Source of the DNA: Mobiluncus porci
GTDB lineage: Bacteria > Actinomycetota > Actinomycetes > Actinomycetales > Actinomycetaceae
Direction: 5' to 3'
Assembly (NCBI RefSeq): GCF_009695935.1
Contig: NZ_VUMY01000001.1
Coordinates: 62,001 to 126,000 of the forward strand
DNA: 64,000 nt
Shown here: one piece after another, positions 26,001 to 34,596 of the stretch
Layout of the letters: each line of letters opens with the position of its first letter
Position numbering within the stretch: the first letter of the stretch is position 1
Translations under genes and position numbers: made by a program
The notes under the pieces: generated by a model
Database searches by the model: none
What the model saw: the letters and a program-made list of their open reading frames with translations, nothing else
What the model was told of the DNA's origin: nothing

Positions 26001-29000
26001 CGGGATGCACCCCGATAGAGCCAGGAACCTTGGAAAACCTCGTCCCGAATAACGGATCAACGGACACCATGACGCTCTTTGCCGTGTGGAAGGCTCCGGA
26101 AATACAAACCACGAGCCTGACCTATCACCGAAACTGCAACATCGCTGACAATACAAGCTATGAAAAAACCAACCTGGGGATTCGTGTCGACATTGATGTG
26201 ATGCAAAACGACAAAGACGATACCTCCGGAGACAAAACCACCTTCAGTTGTCAGTCCGACGGTCAAGAACTCCTCTTCAAATGCTGGGTACAGGATCGCT
26301 CAGCAACGAGCTGTGACTCTGGGTTCAACAAGGACGGAACTCAATCCACAATCATGCTTGATACCGCTGATGAAACCGCCAAGAACCATCTTTATGCTTT
26401 GTGGGCTCCGGCAGTTGTTACCCACGACGCCACCACCTATGCGATGCAAGGCCAGGTGCAGCTCTCTACCGATAAAGTAAACGACAGCGCCGGAAACGAC
26501 CAGGGATTGAGTGCCACGGAGATGTTTAGCGCGAGCGGCGGTAACCTGCCCTTGAATTTTACGGGAGCTACCTTTGGGCTCCACGACCCCACTGACACCT
26601 CCGACCCCACCTCAACCATCACCGGAGAACTTATTGTTGGTGGGGTGGCTACGGACAACACCCCGGTGGCAGAGGCCGGGAGGTATTCCATAAACACCTC
26701 TACCGGAGTCGTCACTTTTACCCCGAATCCCGGCTTTGTCGGCAACCCCACACCCGCCACCATCGTTGCCACTATTGACGGGCAACAATACACCGCCAGG
26801 TACCAGCCCATCGTGAAACCCTATAACACTGTGGGAATAACCACTACAGATGAGCAAAAAGTCACCCAGCGCTCCACTGACAAGGAAACCGGGGATCATG
26901 GGATGACCGCCGCAGAAGCCTTCCCTGGGGTTGAACTCAGCGGAGCTTCCTACTGGCTAGTTGATCCAGCGGACAGCACACATAAGCAAAATGTCACCAT
27001 CTCCGGTAAAGGCACCTACAGTGTGGATAGCTCCGGTGTGGTGACCTTTACACCAGTGGACACCTTCACGGGCACCTCTGAGGCGATAACTCTCGGCGTC
27101 ACCACCACGGCATCAGTAGATTTCACTACTACCTACACCCCGACGGTGACCCCGGTGACTACCAGTCCGGCGACAAGCGAGAATGCTCCCGGAGTTACCC
27201 AGCATTCTAATGACTCCGGCGCGGGAGGGAAAACCCCAGCACAGATGTTTAGCGGCACCGATTTGACCAGCGCGAACTTCTGGCTTGTCGATCCTTCTGA
27301 TAGTGTACACAAAACCAGCGTGAGCGTCGATGAAGGCACCTATACAATTGGAGCCGACGGGATTGTCACCTTCACGCCCAATCCCAATTTCACAAGCGGC
27401 ACCGCCACCCCGGTTACAGTAGGAGTTACGAACCAGAAGGGCGTGGATTGGACCGCCACCTACACCCCGAAAGTTAGTCCCTCCACCGAAGTGGAAACCA
27501 AAGATGCCGTCACTGTGGGGATGCAAGGTGAGGTACAGAATTCCAATGACACGGGAACTAACCCCGGTGGAACTAATAACGGGGTGACCCCCGCGCAGAT
27601 GTTCCAATCCAAGACCCCCATCCCGTTGGATCTTTCCGCGGCAACTTTCAAATTGAAGGACACCGATGGAAACCTCTTGGATAGTCTTACACCTAAGGAC
27701 AGCTTCGGTAATCCTCAGGGCACCTATACGATTGCGGGTGACGGAGTCGTAACTTTCAACCCAGTTCCAGGCTTTGTTGGAACCCCCATCCCAGCCATAG
27801 TTTCAGCCGCCATTCCCGGAAAGGGAACCTACGAGGCATTCTATCGTCCGCAGGTAAAACCTTACGTGCCGCAGACGATCACCACTGTCGATGAACAAGG
27901 CATCACTCAGCACTCCACCGACAATGGATCTGGGGATAACGGCAAATCCGCGGCCGGAGCTTTCCCCGACGTGCCGTTGAGCGGCGCGACCTTCTGGCTG
28001 GAAGATCCAGACACACACGCGCACACTACCACCGTCACTGTTCCTGGTGTTGGCACCTATTCAGTGGCGGATACCGGCGTAGTTACTTTCGTGCCGGAGA
28101 GCGACTTTGTAGGCACCCACACAGGGGGCGTGACCTTCGGGGTGACAACCACTGGGGGAGTGGAAGTTAAAACCACCTATACCCCGACGGTGACATCCAC
28201 GACCCCGCCTCCAACGCCACCGGGACCGCCATCAGTTACCCCCAAAGCCATCACCACCACTGATGAGCAGGGTGCCACCCAGCATTCCACTGATAAGGAA
28301 ACCGGGGATCACGGGTTGACCGCCGCAGAGGCTTTCCCAGGAGCAGACCTTGGCGCCACCCCGAGCTACTGGTTGGTGAAACCAGGAGACGACCCGAATG
28401 ACAACAGTAAGCGAGTCCTGAGCGTTACTGTTCCCGGTGTGGGTGACTATTCCATCAATCCCACCACCGGAGAAGTGTCCTTCACCCCGGAGCGTGGTTA
28501 TGTGACGACCCCCGCCACCCCGGCTGTTCCCGTTACTGTGGGGCTTACCACCACTGCAGGTAATTCCTATAACACGACCTATACCCCTACGGTGACCCCT
28601 GTGACCACCGTGAACGCAACCACCATAGGGGTTCAAGGCGATGCGCAGCATTCAAACGATAAGAACAGTGGGGACAACGGTAAAACCCCGTCTGAAATGT
28701 TCGTAGGAACGGATTTGAGCAATGCCATTTTTTGGCTCGAAACGGACGGAACGAGGACTAAGACAGTTCCCGGTGAAGGAACCTACACTGTAGATCCTGC
28801 GACTGGTGTGGTCACTTTTGAACCCGAACCGGACTTCACCGGTTCGGCAAGAGGGGTTACGGTTGGCGTTACCACTAGAAAACACACCGAGTGGAAGGCA
28901 ACCTATATCCCGACGGTGAACCCGACCACCCCAGCTACGGTTCCCGCAACCACTGTCGGCAACCAGGGTGAAACCCAGCATTCAAACGACAAGGGGAGTG

Positions 29001-29944
29001 GGGATAACGGTAAGACACCAGAAGAAATGTTCCCCGGTGCTGACCTCGACTCGGATCCGGATGCTGTAACGTACTGGATTGACAATCCCGGCACCACCGA
29101 AAAGACAGTTCCAAATGTTGGCACTTTCGAGGTTGACCCCTCCACCGGGGTGGTCACTTTCATCCCGGAAGACGACTACATCGGTTCAACCACGCCGGTG
29201 ACTGTGGGAGTAAGCGACTCCAACGGGAACCCGTTCACGTCGACCTATCAGCCGACAGTGAACCCAGTGGCGCCGCCGCCCGGGCCTCCGAGTCCCGGAG
29301 GTGGAAGTGGGACACCAAACATTCCATCGTGGACTGTTCCCACACCAAATCCCAACGTGAGTCCGACTCCGACTCCGACTCCGACTCCGAGTCCGACTCC
29401 GAATGGAGAACCCGCACCCGGAGATTCGGTTGATCCATCCGTACCTTCGGTACCCGGATCAACCCCTAAAAGGCCGATTGATGGGGATCATGGGGCTGTT
29501 GGTGAGTTGGCGTGGCATGATATGAACGGAGACGGCAACCGTGATCCCGGAGAACCGTTGCTTCCCGGAGTTATTGTCCAACTTATTGATGAAAACAACC
29601 GTGTGGTGTCTGAAACCATCACCGGGAATAACGGTGAATACATCTTTAATGCTGTTAATCCCGGTAAATACTATGTGCTTTTCAAGGCTCCCCCTGGCTT
29701 CAACTTCACCAAGTACGGGTACGATTCCAAGGCAGATAACCTCGGGAGAACCGAGTGGTTTGAAGTCATGCGCGGTCAGTATTACAACTTGGCAAACGCT
29801 GGTCTGATGAATTTAGGCTTAGCGAAGACAGGCTTCAATGCGACTCGGTTCGGATGGCTGGCACTCACCTTCGGTGGGCTGGGAATGCTCCTTTTAGCAG
29901 CGGCATCGCGCCGACGTGAGTCTGAAAGCATCTTGATCAAATAA
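23054..29944 (+). CDS. Giant sortase-anchored surface protein (InlB-type and CshA-type repeats)
   Basis: The frame encodes 2296 residues. Order: signal peptide (about residues 10-38, basic start then FTVFSLLLTSTAVA); about 1080 residues of InlB_B/Listeria-Bacteroides-type repeats, each ending in a Trp motif such as YFDKWVECG, FLHWVD, LYAKWEK and LYALWAP; eight CshA-type fibril repeats (about 1128-2075) with the recurring GTYTVDPxTGVVTFxPxPxF; a Pro/Thr/Ser stalk with hexamer DNA repeats; an SdrD-B-like domain (GELAWHDMNGDGNRDPGEPL); and a variant sorting signal LAKTG (2256-2260), a membrane helix and an RRRE tail. It should be anchored to the wall and act as an adhesin or fibril; no sortase gene is in the window. 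The true start is probably ATG 23013, out of frame here because of the G10 tract. Confidence 0.85.
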   Translation: MPQMAFSKMSRPKRYLSLTIGAVFTVFSLLLTSTAVANILPSGGETWVYIFYNSDDTSQNPLATFHVPSGDKLPDPGLPKTYPTGKYFDKWVECGSSTEIVPGSNTASGSGVKKACPVFTETLVITYISEGSVYETAKVTDFSSYQPPFNPVLKIIPDRQFMYWSVDNPDTTPNPARFDFSTLGSGGTNGHLRLFAIPEDRYTLIFDTTPPNSSDRCPTIKPMYIRGDRTLDQEGIRNKTNNPPTCPGYTFLHWVDPNNGSTQVTASTQTAASIDQNGDKKIILKATWQPQEVTYYIRVFTQKPGSANDTVGTTPIDDYEFRDTWKMLGQAGTIFNAADDVKFAKNIDVSVTAPDENAIGQFDAKVTYEGFKFCNTPADAAADDQDLPENTKCKSSTVNRNIASTGKINADGKSVFDIYLDRKVYKAQVYNRQYSNSPWSPLNSGNEYKLLRYGQPSDAYFAYLNTTYPGYRYYRDTSLNSYYTSPFVMPNNDVRMYRVWGNNATFQLRFYEWDASKWDADNPSAINTMLPKVNPDPANPSIRTSASFTSGQCTYMADKTGAGSCQTGNQWVDSTDHVDIEGFTQVQHDKITYDTYTSGAQAVDVNTDSTNPRWRDYMLGGQSNPNFQSTAQCREPIGSYNWICDPGSGGVSDSTHAYIGFMFYNRNAYDVRYVSKRETVATQHYLYQENLKSGGTVNTVNKAITDGATGTSYPASPQKIGEPSVSAATLKATKCTRGTSELTGNFVLQDGDICEFSGVEEIFKGWWRDPNHNQQPQYVTDTDVTMPASNTNLYAKWEKPANSIRVYQDEVRNRGDETTAKYTNIESISDGSFVEGSASELTVRVGDKTVTAHPPANASQFLGWYWIATKKDEQGETTEEMAEYVFGSSGFKIFDSNVLDGNIHDTLDVVLYPRWKYKQLKVVYDMNGGENPPVDKASPYDYLANAKTLIVPLASTSAAKQTTSGVDDLFLGWSPNQNCATTTGCTPIEPGTLENLVPNNGSTDTMTLFAVWKAPEIQTTSLTYHRNCNIADNTSYEKTNLGIRVDIDVMQNDKDDTSGDKTTFSCQSDGQELLFKCWVQDRSATSCDSGFNKDGTQSTIMLDTADETAKNHLYALWAPAVVTHDATTYAMQGQVQLSTDKVNDSAGNDQGLSATEMFSASGGNLPLNFTGATFGLHDPTDTSDPTSTITGELIVGGVATDNTPVAEAGRYSINTSTGVVTFTPNPGFVGNPTPATIVATIDGQQYTARYQPIVKPYNTVGITTTDEQKVTQRSTDKETGDHGMTAAEAFPGVELSGASYWLVDPADSTHKQNVTISGKGTYSVDSSGVVTFTPVDTFTGTSEAITLGVTTTASVDFTTTYTPTVTPVTTSPATSENAPGVTQHSNDSGAGGKTPAQMFSGTDLTSANFWLVDPSDSVHKTSVSVDEGTYTIGADGIVTFTPNPNFTSGTATPVTVGVTNQKGVDWTATYTPKVSPSTEVETKDAVTVGMQGEVQNSNDTGTNPGGTNNGVTPAQMFQSKTPIPLDLSAATFKLKDTDGNLLDSLTPKDSFGNPQGTYTIAGDGVVTFNPVPGFVGTPIPAIVSAAIPGKGTYEAFYRPQVKPYVPQTITTVDEQGITQHSTDNGSGDNGKSAAGAFPDVPLSGATFWLEDPDTHAHTTTVTVPGVGTYSVADTGVVTFVPESDFVGTHTGGVTFGVTTTGGVEVKTTYTPTVTSTTPPPTPPGPPSVTPKAITTTDEQGATQHSTDKETGDHGLTAAEAFPGADLGATPSYWLVKPGDDPNDNSKRVLSVTVPGVGDYSINPTTGEVSFTPERGYVTTPATPAVPVTVGLTTTAGNSYNTTYTPTVTPVTTVNATTIGVQGDAQHSNDKNSGDNGKTPSEMFVGTDLSNAIFWLETDGTRTKTVPGEGTYTVDPATGVVTFEPEPDFTGSARGVTVGVTTRKHTEWKATYIPTVNPTTPATVPATTVGNQGETQHSNDKGSGDNGKTPEEMFPGADLDSDPDAVTYWIDNPGTTEKTVPNVGTFEVDPSTGVVTFIPEDDYIGSTTPVTVGVSDSNGNPFTSTYQPTVNPVAPPPGPPSPGGGSGTPNIPSWTVPTPNPNVSPTPTPTPTPSPTPNGEPAPGDSVDPSVPSVPGSTPKRPIDGDHGAVGELAWHDMNGDGNRDPGEPLLPGVIVQLIDENNRVVSETITGNNGEYIFNAVNPGKYYVLFKAPPGFNFTKYGYDSKADNLGRTEWFEVMRGQYYNLANAGLMNLGLAKTGFNATRFGWLALTFGGLGMLLLAAASRRRESESILIK
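26434..29270 (+). repeat. Eight tandem CshA-like fibril repeats
   Basis: Units of about 100-135 residues begin near 26434, 26840, 27150, 27490, 27870, 28240, 28600 and 28940. Each starts TTxxxQGxxQHSxD, followed by GxNGxTxxEMFPG, and ends with TYTPTVTP. Units 2 and 6 are nearly the same over STDKETGDHG and TAAEAFPG also at DNA level, suggesting recent duplication or gene conversion. Confidence 0.75.
29361..29402 (+). repeat. Hexanucleotide microsatellite in stalk region
   Basis: CCGACT/CCGAGT hexamers are repeated about six times and encode Pro-Thr/Pro-Ser pairs. Changes in copy number would lengthen or shorten the stalk without shifting the frame. Confidence 0.8.
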
Positions 29945-30018
29945 GGTTTAAGAAAGACAACCCTTTCGATTTATGCTAGATTTAGGAAAGGCTGATTAAA
30001 CAAAAATCGGTCTGAGAT

Positions 30019-30024
30019 TATACT
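30019..30024 (+). promoter_or_regulatory. Candidate -10 element of the suf operon
   Basis: TATACT lies 29 nt upstream of the sufR GTG; a poor -35 (TTAAAC, 29996-30001) is 17 nt further upstream. A weak -35 would suit a regulated promoter. SufR probably acts here, but I could not define its operator. Confidence 0.35.
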
Positions 30025-30052
30025 AATGAAGGCATGAGAAAGGGGCGAGTCC

Positions 30053-30766
30053 GTGCAGCTTCCTGTTGATGATCAGGGAACCCGCCAGGTCGTGCTGGAT
30101 TTAATTATTGAAAAAGGCCCTATCACCGCATCCACTCTGGCGAACATCTTAAAACTGACACCGGCCGCAGTGCGTCGCCACCTCATCTACCTAGAGAATT
30201 CGGGCCAGATCGAGAATCTAGACCCCACCTCTCTGGTTGCGAGGGGCAGAGGGCGCCCCGCGCGGAACTACGTGGCCACCGATGCTGGACGTGCCACCAG
30301 GCCTGATGGGTATTCTCGGATGGCCACGAAAGCCCTGGAGTACCTAAAGCAAGTCGCGGGATCGGAAGCCATTGAGGACTTCGCCAACCGGCATTCTCGG
30401 GAAGTGGAACGCCGCTATGCGCCGGTGGTTCACGCTGCCGGCGAGGATCCGGAGGCTCGAGTGGTGGCGTTGGCCGATGCACTGGCGCAAGACGGCTACG
30501 CGGCCACGGTTCGGCACACGAAACAGGGTCTAGCCTTGCAACTGTGTCAGGGTTCCTGTCCGGTTCAAGATGTGGCCAAGAACTTCCCGAAACTGTGTGA
30601 AGCGGAAACCCAGGCGTTTTCGCGTCTTCTGGACACCCATATTCAAAGGCTTGCGACCATAGCCGATGGTGACCATGCTTGCACGACGAGTGTCCCCTTG
30701 ATGCTTCGCACCAACGGAGTAAACGGTGGCACCAAGGTCACTCTCAGAGCTGGAAAAATGAAATGA
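30053..30766 (+). CDS. sufR: SufR-like iron-sulfur dependent transcriptional repressor
   Basis: The 237-residue protein has an N-terminal winged helix-turn-helix ([20 protein letters not shown] with the wing [16 protein letters not shown]). The C-terminal half has four conserved Cys in [16 protein letters not shown] and DGDHACTTS, the pattern used by SufR to hold a 4Fe-4S cluster. As first gene of the SUF operon it should repress the operon when clusters are plentiful. The GTG start is preceded by AAAGGGG. It lies 10 nt before sufB. Confidence 0.9.
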   Translation: MQLPVDDQGTRQVVLDLIIEKGPITASTLANILKLTPAAVRRHLIYLENSGQIENLDPTSLVARGRGRPARNYVATDAGRATRPDGYSRMATKALEYLKQVAGSEAIEDFANRHSREVERRYAPVVHAAGEDPEARVVALADALAQDGYAATVRHTKQGLALQLCQGSCPVQDVAKNFPKLCEAETQAFSRLLDTHIQRLATIADGDHACTTSVPLMLRTNGVNGGTKVTLRAGKMK

Positions 30767-30776
30767 AAGGAAAACA

Positions 30777-32222
30777 ATGAGCGAAACTTTGAGCGAATCT
30801 GAGCTCAAGCGCCGCACGGATGACGAGATTATCGAATCTATCTCGGACAAATACGAATTCGGTTGGCATGATTCCGACACCGCTGGTCAGGCGGCACGTC
30901 GCGGGTTGAACGAAGATGTCGTGAGATATATTTCGTCGATGAAGGACGAGCCGGAATGGATGCTGAAACTGCGGTTGAAAGCCCTGAAAATTTTCGAGCG
31001 CAAACCCATCCCGACCTGGGGTCCAGACTTGCAGTTCCTGGATTTCGACCAGTTCAAGTATTTCGTGCGCGCTTCCGACAAGGTCGCACAGTCTTGGGAC
31101 GATTTGCCCGAGGACATTAAACTCACCTATGACCGCCTGGGAATTCCCGAGGCGGAACGTCAGCGCCTTGTTGACGGGGTCGCGGCTCAATACGAGTCCG
31201 AGGTCGTCTACCATCAAATCCGCGAAGACCTCGAAAAACAGGGTGTGATTTTCCTAGATACCGACACGGGTCTGAAAGAATATCCCGAACTTTTCAAGGA
31301 ATATTTTGGTCGCGCCGTTCCCGCGGGAGACAACAAGTTCGCCGCATTAAACACAGCCGTGTGGTCCGGAGGCTCGTTTATTTACGTTCCCAAGGGCGTA
31401 CAGTGTACGATTCCACTCCAGGCATATTTCCGCATCAATACGGAAAACATGGGTCAGTTCGAAAGAACCTTGATTATCGCCGATGAAGGTTCGTATGTGC
31501 ATTATGTGGAGGGTTGTACCGCGCCGATTTACAAATCTGATTCCCTGCACGCCGCGATTGTGGAGATTTTTGTCAAAAGGAATGCCCGCGTGCGCTACAC
31601 GACTATCCAGAACTGGTCAAACAACGTCTTGAACCTCGTGACCCAGCGAGCGATTGCCGAGGAGGGCGCGACGATGGAGTGGATTGATGGCAACATCGGT
31701 TCGCGCATCAATATGAAGTACCCTTCCGTTTATTTGACCGGGGAACACGCCCGCGGTGAGACCCTGTCCATCGCTTTTGCGGGGAAGGGTCAGCAACAGG
31801 ACACCGGCGCGAAAATGTTCCATCTGGCGCCCCACACATCTTCTCACATTGTCAGCAAGTCGATTTCTCGGCAAGGCGGGCGAGCCTCTTACCGCGGGCT
31901 TGTTGACATTGATGAGAAAGCCACCGGCTCTAAGTCAAACGTCTTGTGTGACGCGCTGCTTGTAGACACGATTTCGCGCTCGGACACCTATCCTTACGTG
32001 GACGTGCGCAACGACGAGGTCGAGATGGGTCACGAAGCCACGGTCTCGAAAGTTTCCGAAGACCAGTTGTTCTACCTGATGAGCCGCGGGCTGACCGAAA
32101 CCGAGGCGATGTCGACCATTGTGCGCGGCTTCGTTGAGCCAATAGCGAAGGAACTCCCGATGGAATACGCCTTGGAGCTGAACCGATTAATTGAGCTACA
32201 GATGGAAGGATCGGTGGGCTAA
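30777..32222 (+). CDS. sufB: Fe-S cluster assembly scaffold protein SufB
   Basis: SufB is the scaffold subunit of the SufBC2D complex, on which new iron-sulfur clusters are built in the cytoplasm. The 481-residue product is of normal length and carries the family segments [57 protein letters not shown] and [18 protein letters not shown]. The Cys in VEGCTAP and the region [11 protein letters not shown] match the conserved positions. AAAGGAAA precedes the ATG. Its stop overlaps the sufD start by one nt (TAATG). Confidence 0.96.
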   Translation: MSETLSESELKRRTDDEIIESISDKYEFGWHDSDTAGQAARRGLNEDVVRYISSMKDEPEWMLKLRLKALKIFERKPIPTWGPDLQFLDFDQFKYFVRASDKVAQSWDDLPEDIKLTYDRLGIPEAERQRLVDGVAAQYESEVVYHQIREDLEKQGVIFLDTDTGLKEYPELFKEYFGRAVPAGDNKFAALNTAVWSGGSFIYVPKGVQCTIPLQAYFRINTENMGQFERTLIIADEGSYVHYVEGCTAPIYKSDSLHAAIVEIFVKRNARVRYTTIQNWSNNVLNLVTQRAIAEEGATMEWIDGNIGSRINMKYPSVYLTGEHARGETLSIAFAGKGQQQDTGAKMFHLAPHTSSHIVSKSISRQGGRASYRGLVDIDEKATGSKSNVLCDALLVDTISRSDTYPYVDVRNDEVEMGHEATVSKVSEDQLFYLMSRGLTETEAMSTIVRGFVEPIAKELPMEYALELNRLIELQMEGSVG

Positions 32223-33382
32223 TGAGCAACGAAGTCACTTTGAACAATGTCGCGGCTCCCGCCCCGACCCGCCTCAAATCCACCAATATCGCCGATTTTC
32301 CGATGCCACAGGCTCGAGAGGAGGCCTGGCGTTTCACCCCGATTGAGCGACTCGAAGAATTGCTGACTGAGGAGCTAACCGGTGGCTCGCCAAAGTATTC
32401 CTTTGCTGGAAAGGACCTGGAACTGGGCTCAAGCGCGGATCACGGCGGCATCCTTGCGGAGTTGAAAGAACCCCTGGGCCTGGCGCCGTTGAGTGATGCA
32501 CCCTTCGACCGCGCCGGAGCGGCGGGCTGGAACAATATCGAGCAAACCTTGAACTTGACGGTGGAAGGCGACAATCCGGAGATTCTCTTTGTTGACATTT
32601 CCGCCGAAGCAAAGGCCATGGTGGGACACGTGCGGGTTCGCGCCTTGCCGAACTCCCACGCGATTGTAGTGCTCCGCCACACCGGTGGCGGTACCTTGAA
32701 CGAAACCGTAGAAATCAAAGCGGAAGACGGGGCAAAACTCGACGTGGTCTCCCTGCAGGACTGGGACACCGGGGCAAAACACGTTGCCACCCACGAGATC
32801 ACTTTGGGACGCGAGGCGGAGGTCAAGCACGGGGTGATTACTCTCGGGGGAGACGTGGTTCGAATCGGGATGGGCGCCCAGCTTCCCGAGGAACACGCCG
32901 ACCTGAATCTGCTCGGGCTGTACTTCACCGATGCCGGCCAACATCAGGAACACCGACTCTTCATCGAACATGTGGCTTCGTCCTCGAAGTCGCGCGTGAC
33001 CTACAAGGGCGCCTTGCAAGGCCAAGCTGCCCACGCGGTGTGGGTCGGGGATGTAGGAATCGGGCCGCAAGCCTACGGCACAGATTCCTATGAGCTAAAC
33101 CGAAATCTCGTTCTCGGGAAAGGACCTCGGGTCGATTCCGTTCCGAACCTCGAGATTCACAACGGGCAAATCGAAGGCGCCGGACACGCTTCGGCAACGG
33201 GAAGATTTGACGATGAACAGTTGTTCTACCTCATGAGCCGCGGCATTGATCCGGTGGAGGCGAAACGGCTGGTTGTCAAGGCATTCTATGCTGAACTATT
33301 AAATGAAATGGAAATTCCACAATTGACTGATCACGTGCTCGAGCTAGTGGACAGTCACCTATCTGAAGGGAGCTTAAAATGA
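32222..33382 (+). CDS. sufD: Fe-S cluster assembly protein SufD
   Basis: SufD is the second beta-helix subunit of SufBC2D. The 386-residue product has the N-terminal RxEAWRFTPIERLEEL pattern and the C-terminal core NLVLGKGPRVDSVPNLEIHN and FYLMSRGIDPVEAKRLVVKA, which it shares with SufB. It is one-nt coupled to sufB and its stop overlaps the ferredoxin start (ATGA), so the three proteins should be made in step. Nothing in it is unusual for an actinobacterial SufD. Confidence 0.94.
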   Translation: MSNEVTLNNVAAPAPTRLKSTNIADFPMPQAREEAWRFTPIERLEELLTEELTGGSPKYSFAGKDLELGSSADHGGILAELKEPLGLAPLSDAPFDRAGAAGWNNIEQTLNLTVEGDNPEILFVDISAEAKAMVGHVRVRALPNSHAIVVLRHTGGGTLNETVEIKAEDGAKLDVVSLQDWDTGAKHVATHEITLGREAEVKHGVITLGGDVVRIGMGAQLPEEHADLNLLGLYFTDAGQHQEHRLFIEHVASSSKSRVTYKGALQGQAAHAVWVGDVGIGPQAYGTDSYELNRNLVLGKGPRVDSVPNLEIHNGQIEGAGHASATGRFDDEQLFYLMSRGIDPVEAKRLVVKAFYAELLNEMEIPQLTDHVLELVDSHLSEGSLK

Positions 33383-33690
33383 GCTTTATCAATGCTGTCA
33401 CTGTAGACGAAATCGAGCCCGGTACCGGTAAGACTATCGAATTGGAGGGGCAAGCTGTTGCGGTGTTACGCGACGACGCCGGAAACTTCTATGCAATGGA
33501 TGATGCCTGTCCCCACGCCGGCTACACCATGTCCGAGGGCGAGATCGATGACGGTTGCGTGGAGTGTTTTGCTCACGGAGCGCGCTTTGACCTCGTAACC
33601 GGTGAACCGGATTCTCCGGCTCACGAGCCCCTCGCGATGTATCCGGTGGAAGTCGACGGAGACGTCGTGAAAGTCGATCTTCACGCCTAA
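33379..33690 (+). CDS. Rieske-type [2Fe-2S] ferredoxin of the SUF operon
   Basis: The 103-residue protein has both cluster-binding boxes: DACPHAGYTMSEGE (Cys-x-His) and CVECFAHGARFDLVTGEP (Cys-x2-His). This is the small ferredoxin related to the ferredoxin subunit of aromatic dioxygenases that is common between sufD and sufC in actinobacteria. It may pass electrons or protect cluster assembly; its exact role is not settled. It begins with an ATGA overlap with sufD, and a 29-nt gap precedes sufC. Confidence 0.92.
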   Translation: MSFINAVTVDEIEPGTGKTIELEGQAVAVLRDDAGNFYAMDDACPHAGYTMSEGEIDDGCVECFAHGARFDLVTGEPDSPAHEPLAMYPVEVDGDVVKVDLHA

Positions 33691-33719
33691 AAGACGAGTA
33701 GAAACCTAAGGAGAACAAG

Positions 33720-34472
33720 TTGTCTGTTTTAGAAGTAAAAGATCTGCAAGCGCAGGTCGAAACCCCGGAAGGGTCCAAGCCGATCCTGAAAGGTGTGAAC
33801 CTCAAGATTGAGTCGGGAGAAATTCACGCCATTATGGGGCCAAACGGTTCGGGTAAATCCACGTTGAGCTATGTTCTCGCGGGTCACCCGAAATATGAAG
33901 TGACCGGCGGAGAGGCTCTGTTGGACGGGAAAAATATTCTCGAGATGACCGTGGACGAACGGGCGCGTTTGGGTTTGTTCCTAGCCATGCAGTATCCCGT
34001 GGAGGTTCCCGGCGTTTCCGTCTCTAACTTCCTTAGGACCGCGAAAACTGCCGTAGCGGGAGAAGCACCTGCTTTGCGCCAATGGCTGAAAGTCGTTGAC
34101 GGGGCTTTTGATGATTTCAAGATGGAGAAAGAATTTGCCTCGCGTGACTTGAATGCCGGATTCTCCGGTGGGGAAAAGAAGCGTCTCGAGATTTTGCAGA
34201 TGCAGTTACTCGCCCCGAGTTTCGCGATTCTGGACGAAACCGACTCTGGCCTAGATATTGATGCTTTGAAGATTGTCTCCGAAGGCATCAATCGGGTTCA
34301 CGAAGCGAATAATACGGGCATCATGCTGATCACCCACTATTCGCGGATTTTGCGCTATGTCCATCCCGATTTCGTCCATGTTTTCGCTGATGGCCACATC
34401 GTTAAGGAAGGCGGGCCGGAGTTAGCCGATGAACTCGAGGAGAACGGCTACGACAAGTATTTGGCTGCTTGA
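33720..34472 (+). CDS. sufC: Fe-S cluster assembly ATPase SufC
   Basis: SufC is the soluble ABC-type ATPase of the SufBC2D complex. The 250-residue product starts at a TTG with AAGGAG 7 nt upstream. Walker A is IMGPNGSGKSTLSYVLAG, the Q-loop region has FLAMQYPVEVPGVSVSNFLR, the signature is FSGGEKKRLEILQM and Walker B is SFAILDETDSGLDIDAL. The Glu-Thr-Asp-Ser-Gly D-loop region is the SufC-specific form. It has no membrane partner. A 124-nt gap with a large inverted repeat follows, before sufS. Confidence 0.96.
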   Translation: MSVLEVKDLQAQVETPEGSKPILKGVNLKIESGEIHAIMGPNGSGKSTLSYVLAGHPKYEVTGGEALLDGKNILEMTVDERARLGLFLAMQYPVEVPGVSVSNFLRTAKTAVAGEAPALRQWLKVVDGAFDDFKMEKEFASRDLNAGFSGGEKKRLEILQMQLLAPSFAILDETDSGLDIDALKIVSEGINRVHEANNTGIMLITHYSRILRYVHPDFVHVFADGHIVKEGGPELADELEENGYDKYLAA

Positions 34473-34502
34473 TTGAGTCGGATATAGGTGGAGTCAGTGA
34501 CG

Positions 34503-34566
34503 TAACTCAGGAGAATTTGGTTGTTGGTGCCATATATGGCAGTGAGGCCCGAAATCTCCCGAGTTA
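34503..34566 (+). promoter_or_regulatory. Nested inverted repeats between sufC and sufS
   Basis: Outer arms TAACTCAGGAGA (34503-34514) and TCTCCCGAGTTA (34555-34566) pair over 12 bp with one G-U. Inside lies a perfect 14-nt palindrome TGCCATATATGGCA (34528-34541). No U run follows, so this is more likely an operator, an RNA processing site or a stabiliser than a terminator. Confidence 0.55.
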
Positions 34567-34596
34567 GGTAACAAGTAAGAGAGAGGAAGCGCGAAA

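Noticed and set aside
26434-29270. Regular repeats that might be taken for a CRISPR array
   Set aside because: Units are about 300-400 nt, protein coding and diverged; there are no short identical direct repeats with unique spacers and no cas genes.
29361-29402. Hexamer microsatellite as a second phase-variation switch
   Set aside because: The unit is six nt, so copy-number change keeps the frame and can only alter stalk length.
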